Made by a program: the position numbers and the translations under genes. A model generated the notes under the pieces. The model was not told where the DNA came from and ran no database searches. It saw only the letters and a list, made by a program, of their open reading frames with translations. This document shows positions 22,041 to 34,561 of a stretch of DNA of 64,000 bases, one piece after another; positions within the stretch are counted from its first letter, which is position 1, and each line of letters begins with the position of its first letter. Origin of the DNA: Dipteris shenzhenensis (taxonomy: Eukaryota > Polypodiophyta > Polypodiopsida > Gleicheniales); NCBI GenBank assembly GCA_047967505.1, contig CM106541.1. The stretch is one strand, 5' to 3'.

Positions 22041-22722
22041 TTAGAGAGGCCGAGTGCTCGCCCCATTACACATTGAGAGACATTAGAAGAATAACTTGGG
22101 TGGGTAAGCAGCCACGAAAAATGAAAGAAGGGGATGCCTTGTAAAATACTATCGCAAAATGTGAGTAATTTTTTGGGTTTAAAACGAGGGAGTATAAATC
22201 AAGGACAAAATAAAATAGCATAGCTACTAAATACTTTGTAAGAATTGTAATTCAAGTAAACAATTCCTTTATATATATATATATATATAAAACATGCTTC
22301 ATATATTAGCAAAGGAGGGTGGTCAACTCTAATAGTCCTTTTACAAAAAGTGGCTCAAGATGGGCGAAGACCCTAAGCCCACACTGCGAACAGCATTATA
22401 GATCATTCTATAAACATCTTGATTTCTAACAAGGAAGTGGGGAGGATAGAAGGGGTTCGTACAAGTTCAGATTTTTGTTATTCTAAAGTCCAAATTTCTA
22501 CAATGAAGAAGAAGTCATATTCTAAAGGTAAAGTTGCCGCCTTTTTGGATGAGGATACACAAGATAAGTCCATAGAGTGGCTTCCCACACATTGATAGGA
22601 TATCTTTCTGGACCCATACCTCCTGCTACTTTTCTTGAAGGTTGAATAATTAGATTAGAAAAGCTCTAGTTGTCACCAGTGTAAGGTTCCTAAGAAAATG
22701 ATTTTTTTCCTTTTTATTTGAA

Positions 22723-23600
22723 ACAGAAGACATGGCTTAGAAAGCTTTACACCATGCTTTATGGACCATTAGACACCAACCTCTATACTTCGAATTTTGG
22801 TCCCAGGATTTTAACCCATACAAGCCAAGATCTACCTTTGTGCCAATGTGGGTCGAACTCCCAAATCTCCCTTTTTCTCTTGTCAACCAAGCTCCAAATC
22901 TTTGTAGAAGTCTAGGACAGGTTATTGATGTAGAAAAAGAGCAATTTATCAATCCTAGAGGACATCCTCAAGTGTGTGTCAAACTAGACGTTGCTGAGGA
23001 CCTTCCTACTGACACTCTAGTAATTGTCAATAGGAATGGGAGTATCTTCATGGAGCAACCATTGGTATATAAGAACTTACCTAACTCGTGTTTTTTGTGT
23101 GGGTTGTCTACCCATATAGTAAAAAGCTATCCCTTGCCAAAGGAACAAGCCCAAGACACCTTAGGAACAACCTCAGCACAATAGACTAATCAACCACCCA
23201 AATCCAAGTGGATTGTAAAAGACAAACAGAAACCTCAAACATAGGAAAAGAGGGCAGAAAAATGAATCAATAATGCTTCAGACAAGGTCGCAGAGGAGGT
23301 GAAGAACACTAAGATACACTTAGGGGAGGACAGAGTCACTTTTCCTCTAGCTACAAACAATGCCTATGAAGCACTGACAGAGCAAGAAACCGAGCAATGG
23401 ATACAGGATGCCAAAATGGAAGAGGATGAGGTTAAGCCTGGATGGTCCAAGGAATTCGAAGATGATGTCAATCAGCAGGATGCAAGTATGAGTGACTCTA
23501 AGTTAGGAGACTCTGAACAAGAGAAGAATCTTTCAGGTCAAAGGCCAGAGTGCCCCTCCCAAATTCCCTCCCCCCAAGGCAAAAAGGGGGGAAAATAAGA
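22723..23600 (+). pseudogene. LINE ORF1 (DUF4283-type with zinc-knuckle region)
   Basis: The frame contains LYFEFWSQDFNPYKPRS, then PMWVELPNLPFSLVN, then VCVKLDVAEDLP, and a knuckle-like CFLCGLSTH. This is the order in plant L1 ORF1 proteins (DUF4283 followed by a CCHC knuckle), which bind element RNA. The last knuckle Cys is not seen. A stop at 23184 separates it from a hydrophilic, acidic C-terminal frame (23299-23598) with EQETEQWIQDAKMEEDE. Confidence 0.75.
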
Positions 23601-23615
23601 ATGGTAAGTAGCCTT

Positions 23616-24230
23616 TTCTCATTCCTCACATTAAATGTGTGTGGATTGACTGACCCATGGAGGAGTCAAGAATTAGCCAACTGGCTGAGAGGGAATTCTC
23701 TCTCCCCAACTTTTCTTGCTCTGCAAGAAGTCAAGGTAGTCAATGATGTATTGCTAAACAGACTCAAAAGTATTGAGAGCAGAAGAGTCTAGCTTTTTAC
23801 TGCTCATGAAGAGGGTAGAGATTTCTCTAAATTGATAAAGAATATCTTTTACTATGGTCTCAGTCTATGCCCCAACTAGAACAATGGATAGAAGAGCCAC
23901 TTGGGATGCAATGATGAACCTGGGCAATGATTGTGTGATACTAGGGGACTTCAACATGGTCGAGGGCCCACAAGATAGGTGGTTACAAAAAGGGTATGTG
24001 CTTAGAGGCCCTGAGCTTCAAATATGGGAAGACCTCAAGGAAAACCTACAAGTCGTGGACATTGGTTCATCTGGCTTATATACTTAGTGTAACACACAAA
24101 TAGGGAATCTAAAAAGAGAGGCAAGACTAGACAGAATTTATGTTGCTCAATCTCTTCTAAAGCAAGCCTTGGTAGTCAAGCAAATAACTTTTTCCTCTCT
24201 CACTTTATCAGATCATAAACCTCTCTCATC
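23616..24230 (+). pseudogene. LINE ORF2 endonuclease (EEP fold) region
   Basis: Conserved steps of the apurinic-like endonuclease are visible in order: LTLNVCGLTDPWRSQEL, FLALQEVKV with the catalytic Glu, SVYAPTRTMDR, CVILGDFNMVEGPQDRW and, in the next piece, LSDHKPL. It would nick the target DNA to prime reverse transcription. Stops at 23790 and 24085 and at least one frame change break it. Confidence 0.8.
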
Positions 24231-24499
24231 TTGGATAGATATGGGAAATGGTAGGAAATGCAACTCATGGTTTAAAACAGACCCCTCGTTATTCAAACTT
24301 TGGTCTGTTCAGAAACATGTCATTGAGAGATGGAACATGGCTATTTTTTCTGCAGATTCTTGCTCTCAGGGATGGCAAAATGCTGTTCTGAGTGTGCAAA
24401 CAATTTTAAAAGAAGCTAGAAAAAGTAGAGCTACTATCATGACTAGGAGGATGGATAAGTTTTATAAGCCTTTTTGAGAGCTCTGAGTAGGGATTCTTG

Positions 24500-25660
24500 C
24501 CCAATCACTTAAATGAAGGGGTTATCAAACTCATTCCAAAAGATGGGGATAAGACAGTGTTAAAAAACTGGAGACCTCTAACTATGTTAAACTAATCTTA
24601 CAAGATCTTTGCCAAATTTCTTGCATTAAGGATGAGAAACAACATGGATAATTGGATTCTTCAGGAATAGAAAGGATTTATCAAAGGCAAACACCTGTTA
24701 GAGGCACTCATATACCTATGGGAAGGATGCACACATGCTGAAGAAACTAAGCAAGATGTATGCTTTATAAAATTTGATTTTGATAAAGCTTATGATAGAC
24801 TAAAACGGGGATTTTCTTCTGCAATCCCTCAAGAATCTGTGGCTAGGGGCAAATTTCACATCATTTGTTGCATTGCTGCTTTCCAATGCATTAGGAAAGG
24901 TTTGTGTAAATGGATAAATAAGTCAAAGTTTATCCTTGAAGAGATAAATAAGACAAGGGTGCCTTTTGGCCCCTTTATTATTTGCAATTGCAACTGATGC
25001 TTTGGGGTGGTTAATAAAATACCAAGTGTCCATGAGATCGGTTAGAGGAATTGAGCTTCCCTCAGGAAACATTTAGTTAATCAACAATTTGCAGATGACA
25101 CAATGTAAACTATGAAACACAGATGTAGACATTCAAGGAGCAATGGAGTGTATGGATATATTTTGTGTGGCATCAAGATCTAAGATAAATCACACCAAAA
25201 TAAGTTATGCTCTACTCTCAGGTGGCTCTTAGATGCTTTTGGACCAAATGGGATGCAAAAAAATACCACATGGACAAATTTTCAAGTTGTTGGCCATTCC
25301 TATGGGATCTAAAGTTAAAATGAAGGACAGATGGGAGTGCAGATTCAGGAAGAAAATAGACAGACTCAAAGGGTTACAGGTCAATCTTGCAGGAATAAAA
25401 GTTGTCTTAAAGCATTGTATCTACCCAATTTCTATTTTTTACCTCTCTTGTTGGTGCCCTTCTAAAACAGGTTTAAAAAATTCATCAGAATTTGTAGATC
25501 TTTCCTATGGGGGGGAAGTGATACAAAAAGGAGAATAATGGGCCTTCTGCAACAGTAGTAGATCTAGAAAGGAAGGAGGTTTGGGAGTAGTCAATATCCA
25601 ATTGGCTCCTTACAAACTTGCTACCACTTGGATTATAGAAGCTTTCACCCCTCCTGATAG
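24500..25660 (+). pseudogene. LINE ORF2 reverse transcriptase region
   Basis: Segments recognised across several frames include EGVIKLIPKDGD, NWRPLTML, GFIKGKHLLEAL, IKFDFDKAYDR and QQFADDTM with the catalytic Asp pair at 25088-25105, then LGVVNIQLAPYKLATTW. They follow the L1 RT order. Multiple stops lie between them, so the domain is dead. Confidence 0.8.
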
Positions 25661-26779
25661 TGACTAGGCCAACCCTAGGGCGCCAACTCCCTTTAGTAAA
25701 AAATTTATAAAAATCTTGAGTATGAGATGAATTTAAAAATATGCCATGAGTAGAAATTAGTTAAGTTAACATGGTTGTGTTCTACACTAAAAGAGCTTCA
25801 AATATGTCTTTACACCTTGAAATTTAGGTAATACATGAAAAAGTTACATTAATTTGAAAGGAGATGGGTTTTCATATTTTAATGTATTTTTTGTTCCCCC
25901 CCCCTCATCCAAAAGACCCCCCTCCCTTGGGCCTCACATATTATGAAAAATATGTACAAATCTTAAATTCTTGCATATTTTTCAAGGTGTATGCCTTATA
26001 TTTTGTGGGAGGGGGGACTTGCAATTTTCATATTTTTCCCTTGCATATTTGAATTTTTTAAAGGAAATCCATGCATATTCTATATGGACCTTGTCCCCCC
26101 ATACCCTCGATTTTGGATGAGTTTTAACATCATACATATTGAGTTGGTGCCCCAGGAGGCCAACCTCTTACTTAGAAATTTTAAATTTGTCAAACCTTAC
26201 AGGGCCCCCAGATGGAAAGATTTTCTTCTTCTCTCTGCTATTGGCAACCCTGAGCCCTATATGACTAAGGGAAGCCAACTTTGGAAAACTCTATGAGGTG
26301 ATTTTGAATAGATCAAGAGTCACATAGTCCTTTCTAGTAAAGGGAGTTGCATCATTGGCTTTGGACTCAATGTGGGTATCTGTATTCTCACTAAACATTA
26401 GTTAAGTGATGATGAGTTCCTAAAAGCTAGAGCAATTATCAAAGAAAGGATTAACCACTTGGGGAGATCTGTGGGACAAGACCAACTTTAAATGGAAGAC
26501 ATAGTTGGATATCAGAAGTGAATTCAGGCTTAATAATACAGATCAATAGCTGGTCATGAGTAGAATTCAATTGTGGGAGGGTGACACTACTTGGAAAGGG
26601 GGTAGTGTCTTAAGCTATACCAAAGAATTTAGTTGGGTTGGCAGCTCATCCTTATTGCCCATACCCTCTCCATTTAAGGGCATAGAAGAGGTGGTAACCA
26701 TCCTTGATCCCAAGTGGAAAATCTCTGATAATGAGAGAAAATGGGATGTCAGGTTCTCATTGATCTAGGACATAAATAT

Positions 26780-27110
26780 ACTAGAAAAAATGTCCACTCT
26801 CATGTGGCTAATCTTCCATAAAGCTGTCTAGACCAACTGCAAGAGCTTGGGTATTGGCAAGGGACATGGAACCTGAAAATCTTGTTTTGGGATCAAGGAA
26901 AACATTTTTCACCTCTTTATTTCCTGCCCCAGGGCTAGAAAAGTTTGGAAGGTGATATGAATTAGAAGAACACATCAGAGATGCTGGGAGATGTACCAAT
27001 TCCAACCAGGACCTGCAATCCCAACTCTTACCTTCTCTTTTTCCTATTAAGGATGAACCTGAAAAGTGACTGCTGTACAATATTTCTTTTGACCCAGGAG
27101 ATATAAAAAT
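26780..27110 (+). pseudogene. LINE ORF2 C-terminal zf-RVT-like region
   Basis: The plus strand reads LMWLIFHKAV, then LFISCPRARKVWK, matching the W-x-HKA...HLF..CP.AR.VW pattern of the zf-RVT domain at the end of plant L1 ORF2. Stops interrupt it. Confidence 0.6.
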
Positions 27111-27299
27111 TATGTTATATCACCAAGTGGAGCAGATGCTATTATCAGAGAACTATTGAGTAGATAAGGAAATTTGAATTTTATTTTATCTGCTCTAAGC
27201 AGGGATTTTTTTGTCTACATGCTAGTTATCCCTCTCTAGAGGGGAGAGTTTTGTTCACCTCGAACTTCATTGTACAAAGCATATGATTTTAATATATTC

Positions 27300-27960
27300 A
27301 AACACTTCTTTGCCTAGAGAACTTCAGGAAAGCACAGTGGGCAAAAATTAAAGCTTTGTGTGAGAAGATGCACACATTCCTATGGGATGCCCTCAAAGCA
27401 CCCAAATCATAGGGTGGAAATATCTCCCTGATTTGCAAATTTATGCCAAGCTTGTTCACGAGTAAGGCCCTATGGATTGAAATCATTAAATCCCTCCTAC
27501 AGGACTTGTCATAGTACTCAAGGGTGGATGTAATCTCCAAAATTGTGGAGGGAATGTGGTCGTAGTGGCCTGAGGGGCGATGGCAATCTAGACGAAAGTA
27601 TCAGGTGGTCGATCACGTTCCGCTCAATGGATGAAGCCTTTTCCCTCCATGAAACTGTGCGGGGACATCTGGGATTTCCAACACACAGATTGGATCCTAG
27701 TGTAGGACCAGTGTAGGAAGTTCAGGCTCATTGAGATGGTGTTGACAAGTTAGCCTTCTAGACGATAGGCAAGACTAGCCTAGCGAAAATCTCCGCCAAA
27801 ACCATGTACAAGAGATTGACGGGAAAACTATCCGCTCTGCAAGACCTGAATCGAAAGTGGAACCTGGTGGAAGAGGAGATTCCACTTTGGGAGACCCTAC
27901 ATCAATGGTTGCCAATGAGGACAAGACTAGCATAGATACTCCCGTTGGATCACCCAGGAA
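27300..27960 (+). other. Weak coding remnant, possibly LINE-derived
   Basis: The plus strand shows protein-like pieces broken by stops: ALWIEIIKSLLQDLS, WPEGRWQSRRKYQVVDHVPL and FQHTDWILV. They could belong to the preceding LINE or to another element. I cannot place them in a domain. Confidence 0.25.
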
Positions 27961-28477
27961 GTTTGAAGGAGGGGTTGAAAGAGAAATAATGAAGTAAACC
28001 GTCCCTTTTTAAAACAAGGCAATATAAATTGAGTATATGATTCTTAAGAATTCTAATCCCTTGTTCAAAAATTGTGATTGGTTATGTTAAGAAGAAAGTT
28101 GGAGAAAAATACATTGCAATGAATTATTAACAAATTACTTGGCTATGAAGTGTTAACAAAAGTAGACAGTAGCAAGTTGGAGAGTAGGAAGCAATAGCAA
28201 AAATTCTTGAAAAATGACATCATACACGCATTGGAAGAACCTCAAACCATTAAAGTAAATGTTCCAAGAATCTAGATATAGCTTGCCATTGGTCCTTTGG
28301 TCGGAGCAAGCTAGTAATGAGCTGGTGCACAAGAGCTTGGTTGATGTCTCCAAGGCATGGAGTGAAGCAACCTCACTTCTAGAGTTTCAATGAGCATTTA
28401 GAGGCTGAGCTGATGTCTAGCAGACATGTGTGGGGAGCTCTAGGGGGTTCACCTCACAAAATTTTAGTATACATGTG

Positions 28478-28570
28478 CATTCAAAAGGAGGGGTTTCTTA
28501 ATTCAACTTAAGGGAAAGTTTTAATGGGATTACAATAAAAGGAGGGGTTTTTTAATTCAACTTTAGAAAA
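28478..28570 (+). repeat. Short tandem duplication
   Basis: AAAAGGAGGGGTTTCTTAAT followed by TCAACTT occurs at about 28482 and again at 28536 with small changes. Confidence 0.6.
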
Positions 28571-28859
28571 AAATCCCTTAGCTCATAAGTAAAGAGGGGT
28601 GGTTTTATGGGAAGGAAATTTTAGTTCCATTAATACCCCTTGAACATACATGATACATAGGGTTTTTTCATAGTACCCCCTAAGAGGGAGCTAAGGCAGT
28701 GGACGAGGGTGGGGGATGTGATGATCTGACCACTTATGCAAAAATGGCAGCCAAATGGTTCAATGGAGGTTTTCCCTAGATATCTAAGGAGGAGGCACAA
28801 TGCATTAATAATTCAATAGATTACATATAGATTACATCTCAAAGACTCTTTCCTTTAGG

Positions 28860-30660
28860 GGGTTGGTTCCATATTGCTTTGAGCAAGTCAGCTTTTTTAG
28901 CTCCTTGATTGCAAGCTCGGCCCTCCTTGCTCTTTTCATGAAGGGGGCTAGTTCCTTCCTTCAGGGGCCCGGCCCCTCCATTCATGTCACTTCCTCTTTC
29001 CTCGCTTTGAGCTTCCTGGTTGTAGGTTTAGCTGTTCTTGCTCCTTTCCTGAAGGGGGCTGGTTCCTCCCTTTAGGCTCCTTTTCCTCGCAGCAGTCAGC
29101 CAAGCCTGAGCTTGGCCTTCTTCAATTCAAGCTCCTTGTCTTTTGCAAATTTTGCCCAACTGGCAAATTGAGCTGTAGCATCTACTTTCTCGGTGTAGAT
29201 AGCTATAGCAGGCAGGCACATTTAATCTATCCATGATCTGGGCAATGGCAAATGACATCCTCTAATTGCCAATCTTGCATGTACAAACACCCCAAAGTAG
29301 AAAACATACACAGGGTGGTAGCATGCATGCCATCGGATCATGCAGTCATCTATGATGGGGGTATGGCAAGCCATGCATTTCGGACCCTGCTACATAATAG
29401 GATAGGCATCTGATTTAACTATTGTGGCCATCAATACCACATTCTTGCTCTATACATGATGAAGTTGCTTCTTGATTGCTTCCTCCCTCACCCTAAGGTT
29501 GCGGATGTTCTCCTTCATCTCCTCCACTCTTTGCTCACTCCATGCAATAACTTCATCTCATTCCCTCAGCATCTCTTGAAGCTACTTAAATTGCTCAATC
29601 TCTCACGATAAAGGATGACTTTTCAAAACTTTCAAAAGCCAGTACAAGCTCGTGCACAACCCTATCGTAATCTTGTTGCAAGTTCTTGTAGATTAATCTT
29701 TGAATCCATCAGTGTTTCTAGATAACAACCCCCACTGTGGCTGCTACAACCTCCTCTACCATGGCTGCTCTCTACCCCATCCTTCCTTGCCTTGAAGCTC
29801 TCTCGTAACTCCTACATCACTGCTCTGGTTTTTGCATTCTCCCTTTTCATTTCCTCTATCATCTGGTCTTTTTCAATGTTCAATGTGTTCTACATGTTGC
29901 AGAGCCATTTGTAAAAAGCCTCCCTTTTGGCTGTCTAATCTTCAAGATCCTTTTGCATTGCTAGCTCCTTGTCCGCAATGTCTACATCAGTTCTAACTTC
30001 TTCAAGCCTATCTCGGGGCTCCTTGATGTGCTTCTCTACTTCTTCTCTTCTATGCCTTTCCATGTCGACCATTTTTGTAGTGGCCTCAGCTTGCTCTCGT
30101 GCATGCAAGGCCCTCGCCTATGCCTCCTCTACCTTGGCTTCTACACCCTCCCTAAGAATTTTCTCAAGTTGTGATGCCTTTGCTACATCGGTGGCTCTCT
30201 CTTGTAGAAAAGTCACCTTCTGAGACATCTTCTTATCGGATTGCTCAAAAACCCCTTTGAGGGTACATGTCATTAGGTGCATTGCAACTCCAGTGGACTG
30301 AGATGACAACTTGGATTTTCCATCCACATAATTCTTCAAGTTGGTTATCACGCTCTTGGAGATCATCCTTGAGAAAGAGACATCACGTCCTTTCAGTTGC
30401 ACTATAGTTTCTTGAACCTGCCATAACTTCATGCTTCCTCTCGTATCAAGAAAGAAGTGCATTGTCTTCTTGAGCACATCTTGGAGGTCTGTTGGCAAGC
30501 TAGAAAGCTTGACTCCACCATCTTACTAATATGTACATTGGAGTATACATCTAGACTATCATGTCTCTTCCACTGCTTCTCAAAGAAGTGTGCTTGCAAA
30601 TTGCCTCCAAGAATGTGTAGCACATTTTCAATCATGCTTTCAGTGATGGTAATCTTCTAA
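28860..30660 (-). pseudogene. Long coiled-coil protein relic, unknown family
   Basis: From 30660 downward the minus strand reads SMIENVLHILGGNLQAHFFE, KQWKRHDSLDVYSNVHISKM, then after a frame change LPTDLQDVLKKTMHFFLDTR, QETIVQLKGRDVSFSRMISK and VTFLQERATDVAKASQLEKI. A long Glu/Lys/Arg-rich helical part follows, down to about 29100. Stops and frame shifts occur every 50-150 codons. The last part crosses a duplicated block at 28880-29075. The N-terminal part is globular and the rest would be coiled coil. I do not recognise the family; an accessory ORF of a large retroelement is possible but unproven. Confidence 0.4.
28880..29075 (+). repeat. About 110-bp tandem duplication
   Basis: GAAGGGGGCTAGTTCCTTCC at 28939 and GAAGGGGGCTGGTTCCTCCC at 29052 sit in two related copies, each preceded by CTTGCTC(C/T)TTTC and GAGCTTCCTGGTTG-like words. 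Confidence 0.6.
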
Positions 30661-31134
30661 TCTTGATAGAATATTTGTCCCTCCTTCACGTTTACCTCAT
30701 GTACCAACTTGGTGAAGTTGCTGAGAGCATCCAAATTGGGCTTTTGAAGAGCAGTGAGGATCTTCCTGATGTCACAATTTCAAGATCAGTGGAGGAGAGT
30801 CTCTCGCACTCTGCTGTAGAGGGGGAGGAAAGATTGTGCAAGCAGGGAGGAAAGATCATGTGAGGAGCTTTTAAACTATGCAAACATGTTTTGAAGCTCG
30901 GTTTGTCCAGAGGGGATAGAAGTTGCAAGAAGAGTGCACAAGAGAAAGAAATAGTCGAGAGGGATAGAAGACAAAACAATGAAGAAAATGGAATAGTGGA
31001 CTCTTAAGTTTACAGTCTGAGTGCAAGAAGGGAGAAAAACGGTTAAGAGAGATAGAAGACAAAATAGTGAAGGGAATGGAATAGCGGAGGCTTAAGTTTG
31101 TAGCCCAACCACAAGGAGCTTTCAAGGTGAGAGC

Positions 31135-32095
31135 CACCATGGTGGTTGGCCCAAATTTTGATTAGTTCAAGGCGATAGTACTACCAAGGTGTGGTAATGA
31201 GTGATTAGAGGTGATTAGGCTTCATGATTTATATTTGTGGTAACTTCTGTCTTCCATTGGTGGTGGCCACCGATGGTGGTGTTTAAGATTACCAACCATG
31301 TTTGTGGTGGCGGCTAAGACTCTACCGGGTTGGCAGTTAATTACCAGCCACCGCATTTACTCATTTGCTAGTTACCACCACTAGACTTGCATGCATTATT
31401 ACTACGAGTATAGTGAATTACCAGTCACCAGGCTTGCATGCTCAATAGAGTGCATGGTAATGAGTGATTAGAGGAGATTAAGCTTCATGATTTACTTTTG
31501 TGGTAATTATTGCCCAGTGGTGGTGGCTCTCATCAGCCACGTCTATGGTGGCTAAGACTCCATCGGGCTAGCAGTTAATTACCAGCCATCATAGTGGCCT
31601 TCAATTACTCACCTGCGAGTTACTACTACCAGGCTTGCATCCATGATTACTACGAGTGCAGTAAATTACCAGTCATCGGGCTTGAATGCTCAGTAGAGTA
31701 CTAGAGTGCATAGTAATGAGTGATTAGAGGTGATTAGAGGTGATCAGAGGTGATAAGGCTTCATGATTTATGTTTGTGGTAATTACTACCCCGTGGTGGT
31801 GACTCTCATCAACCACGTCCATCGTGGCTAAGATTCCACCGGGCTGGAAATTAATTACCAACCATCGAAGTGGCTTGCAATCACTTACCTGCCAATTTTT
31901 ACCACCACCAGATGTCTGCTTCAAGATTACCAGCCACATCGTAATTAATTACCATTGCTTGTTTGGGGTGGTGCCTAAGATTCCACCCGGTTGGCAGTTA
32001 ATGACCAGCCACCATGGTGGCCTACAGTTAACCTATAGTTAATATGGATGTCCTCCCAGAACACCAGTGGGCCTCTGAGCCTCCAGTCACCACGG
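31135..32095 (+). repeat. Satellite-like array, 263-276-bp period
   Basis: GGCTTCATGATTTATGTTTG recurs with small changes near 31219, 31482 and 31758, giving periods of 263 and 276 bp. Units share ATTACCAGCCACC, CTAAGACTCCACCGGG and GCTTGCATGC words. Palindromic CCACCATGGTGG boxes occur near 31135 and 32010. About three and a half units are present; open frames inside have no coding character. Confidence 0.85.
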
Positions 32096-32184
32096 TGGCT
32101 CAAAATTTATAATCTATAAGATCCGTGGCATTTGGCATTTTGCTACGTTGCTCTCATTCGCCTCTGCTCTGCTACTTTTCTCCA

Positions 32185-32570
32185 CATGCTCCAAGCCAAC
32201 CTTGAATTTTCATGATCTGCATGGGCATGTTGCCCAGTGATAGGTGGCAAAGCTGTGGCAAAAGACTACATGATGACAGTGGGTCAGGCTGCCAAAGACT
32301 ATGCTACAATAGTGTTCAGAATGATAGATTGTGTCTCATTATTATGCCACGAACCAGTGCGATGATCTCTCCAAGACAACCTTGAATTTTTATGATCTTC
32401 ATGGGCACGATGCCCAGTGATAGCTGTGGCAAAGCTATTTCAAAAGGCTACGTGATGATAGGTGGTTAGCACTACATGAAGCAGTGCAGAGATGAATGAT
32501 GTAGTGCATAGCTACCATGCGTCAAGCTCAACAGTGTTCAAAATAAATAGATTGCATCTCACTAGTGCGA
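32185..32570 (+). repeat. Diverged direct duplication
   Basis: CCAACCTTGAATTTTCATGA at 32193 and ACAACCTTGAATTTTTATGA at 32376 begin two related blocks that share TGCCCAGTGATAG and GCTACGTGATGATA-like words. A second shared word (ATAGATTGCATCTCA) recurs about 223 bp apart. Confidence 0.6.
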
Positions 32571-32599
32571 CATCATGATGTCGGCGAGGTTCATGCAAA

Positions 32600-33470
32600 A
32601 TTCAAAATCCCACCCAGGAGCGCATTGGGTCGCGGCCCCAAAATGGCCACAAAAATAGTTCTGCAATTGGCTACACCCAAGAAAACATTAACCTGCAAAT
32701 CATCATCCATTGCTTCCCATTGTAGATTTTTCCATCTAAAACTTCTATACATGAAAGACATGCAAAGATTTTGCCTTCCAATGATATACCTATAAAAATT
32801 AGAATTTGTCAATACATACTATCTTGTTATATTATAATTTTTTATACAAACAAGAATTATTAGACGTGCTTACCGAAATGTCACATCTGATGTGTTCAAT
32901 CAACATTGTACCGAGTCTTCACTATGACATGTTCTTGTTGTCCATCCAATGTCAAATAATTTAGATAGCCAGTCCAGATCTAAGCTCTTGCAAGTGTATG
33001 TTATCTTTGTTTTTCTCAATCACATACAACCAGCAAAGAAATCAACAAAACATGGAAATGGAAGAAACCAGCTCAGCCTAGCATTTCTTCCACCAGTAGT
33101 TGGCTTCATAGCATTTCTCACATCATTGAACATTCCATTTCTATATGATTCATTGATCTTTGTGCTTGGAAGCAGTCACTATGGACTATCAAAAGAAGGC
33201 AAAGGATGTGATTCTAATCTTCCATACTGGACTTCTTGATCCGGTACTATGAACATTGAGTCATATAAGAAGGTCCCATCCTTCTTCAATTTTGATGGTG
33301 TGTGACCTTTGTACTAAAGACTCCTGATCTCAACATGGAGGACATGCAACACCCCAGTTATGCATGCCTCATGCTCCCACTCTTTGTAAGTAGATGGATA
33401 CAAATCTATAAAACAAGTGCAATACATAAACAAGTCCTCAGATAAATGCAAATACTTTGAAGCATGACAC
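32600..33470. other. No recognisable gene
   Basis: A minus-strand stretch at 33060-33230 reads protein-like (MKPTTGGRNARLSWFLPFP), but I cannot link it to a family or extend it. Confidence 0.25.
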
Positions 33471-33474
33471 TAGT

Positions 33475-33798
33475 TTACTTTGGAATACTTACGATTGGCC
33501 CTATGATATGGAAGACATGCATGTGGATGCACATATATGTTTGTGTGGGTAGACATGTTGAATATACTATTTTGTTATGAAAAGACGTCTCAAGGTCCAA
33601 TATCCTTCCCTTCCAATGTTTGGAGATGTTTATTGCATCCTTCTGAGCCACTTTATAGCACCCAAGGTTAGTGGGTTGCATTGTTATCCATGAATATTTT
33701 TTGTAGAGCTGAGAAATCCATTCCCCACGCTCATCCTGCATATTCTTCAATATAACAAATTGTAAACTACCTCGATATCTATCATTCCCCATCTCCAT
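33475..33798 (-). CDS. Unidentified 107-codon ORF
   Basis: The minus frame starts MEMGNDRYRGSLQFVILKNM and contains WISQLYKKYSWITMQPTNLG. It looks more protein-like than most frames here and could be an exon of a decayed gene, but no domain is recognised and its C-terminal end is low in complexity. Confidence 0.2.
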   Translation of the reverse strand: MEMGNDRYRGSLQFVILKNMQDERGEWISQLYKKYSWITMQPTNLGCYKVAQKDAINISKHWKGRILDLETSFHNKIVYSTCLPTQTYMCIHMHVFHIIGPIVSIPK

Positions 33799-33884
33799 AG
33801 TCCCTATTCCAATTAAATATGATTAACAACATTTCTCTTCTTTTCTCATTCCAACCATAAATAAACATAATAATAATTCCTTAG

Positions 33885-33885
33885 G

Positions 33886-33933
<48 letters not shown>

Positions 33934-33986
33934 TTAACCCCTCACACAAACAAACAAAATATTATTTTGAAATATATAGATTACTT

Positions 33987-34041
<55 letters not shown>

Positions 34042-34100
34042 CTTCCACCTACCCCTCACACAAACAAACAAAATATTATTTTAAAATATATAGATTACTT

Positions 34101-34157
<57 letters not shown>

Positions 34158-34160
34158 GCC
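33885..34160 (+). repeat. Three (CT)n tracts with a 114-bp tandem duplication
   Basis: (CT)n runs lie at about 33890-33932, 33990-34040 and 34103-34156. The spacer ACAAACAAACAAAATATTAT plus TATATAGATTACTTGGAT is present twice (33946 and 34060), so tract and spacer duplicated together. Confidence 0.9.
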
Positions 34161-34179
34161 CTCTCCCTTTCTCTATCTC

Positions 34180-34466
34180 TACTCTACTAGAGAAGAAACA
34201 AATGTCGAAATAATGTTATGGCTCTAAATATCATCCACCTTTATCTCATCTTCCTCTCTACCTTTTTGCAACAAACATATAGATGAATTGGGAGACCAAA
34301 ACGTAATAAAGAGAGAATTTTCAAAACGAAATCACTGCATTACCTTAATTTAACTATGTGCTCTTTTTTCTGAGGTTGACTCTCCAGGCTCCATAAGGCA
34401 GAGAAAGAGGAAAAAATGATAGATGCACTTCTTCTGAGAAGAATTAGGTTGCACCTATGGTTTCTA

Positions 34467-34561
<95 letters not shown>

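Larger units (their letters stand above)
22500..27110 (+). mobile_element. L1-type LINE, degenerate, ORF1 to ORF2 C-terminus
   Basis: The plus strand carries, in order, a plant L1 ORF1 domain, an endonuclease, reverse transcriptase and a zf-RVT-like C-terminal part, as expected of a plant L1-clade element. Stops and frameshifts are frequent throughout. Between 25660 and 26200 coding signal is lost and AT-rich DNA intervenes, suggesting an insertion or strong decay. No poly(A) tail or target-site duplication was identified. Confidence 0.85.

Noticed and set aside
31135-32095. Possible CRISPR-like array
   Set aside because: Units are about 270 bp, diverged and without spacer structure; the host is a plant.
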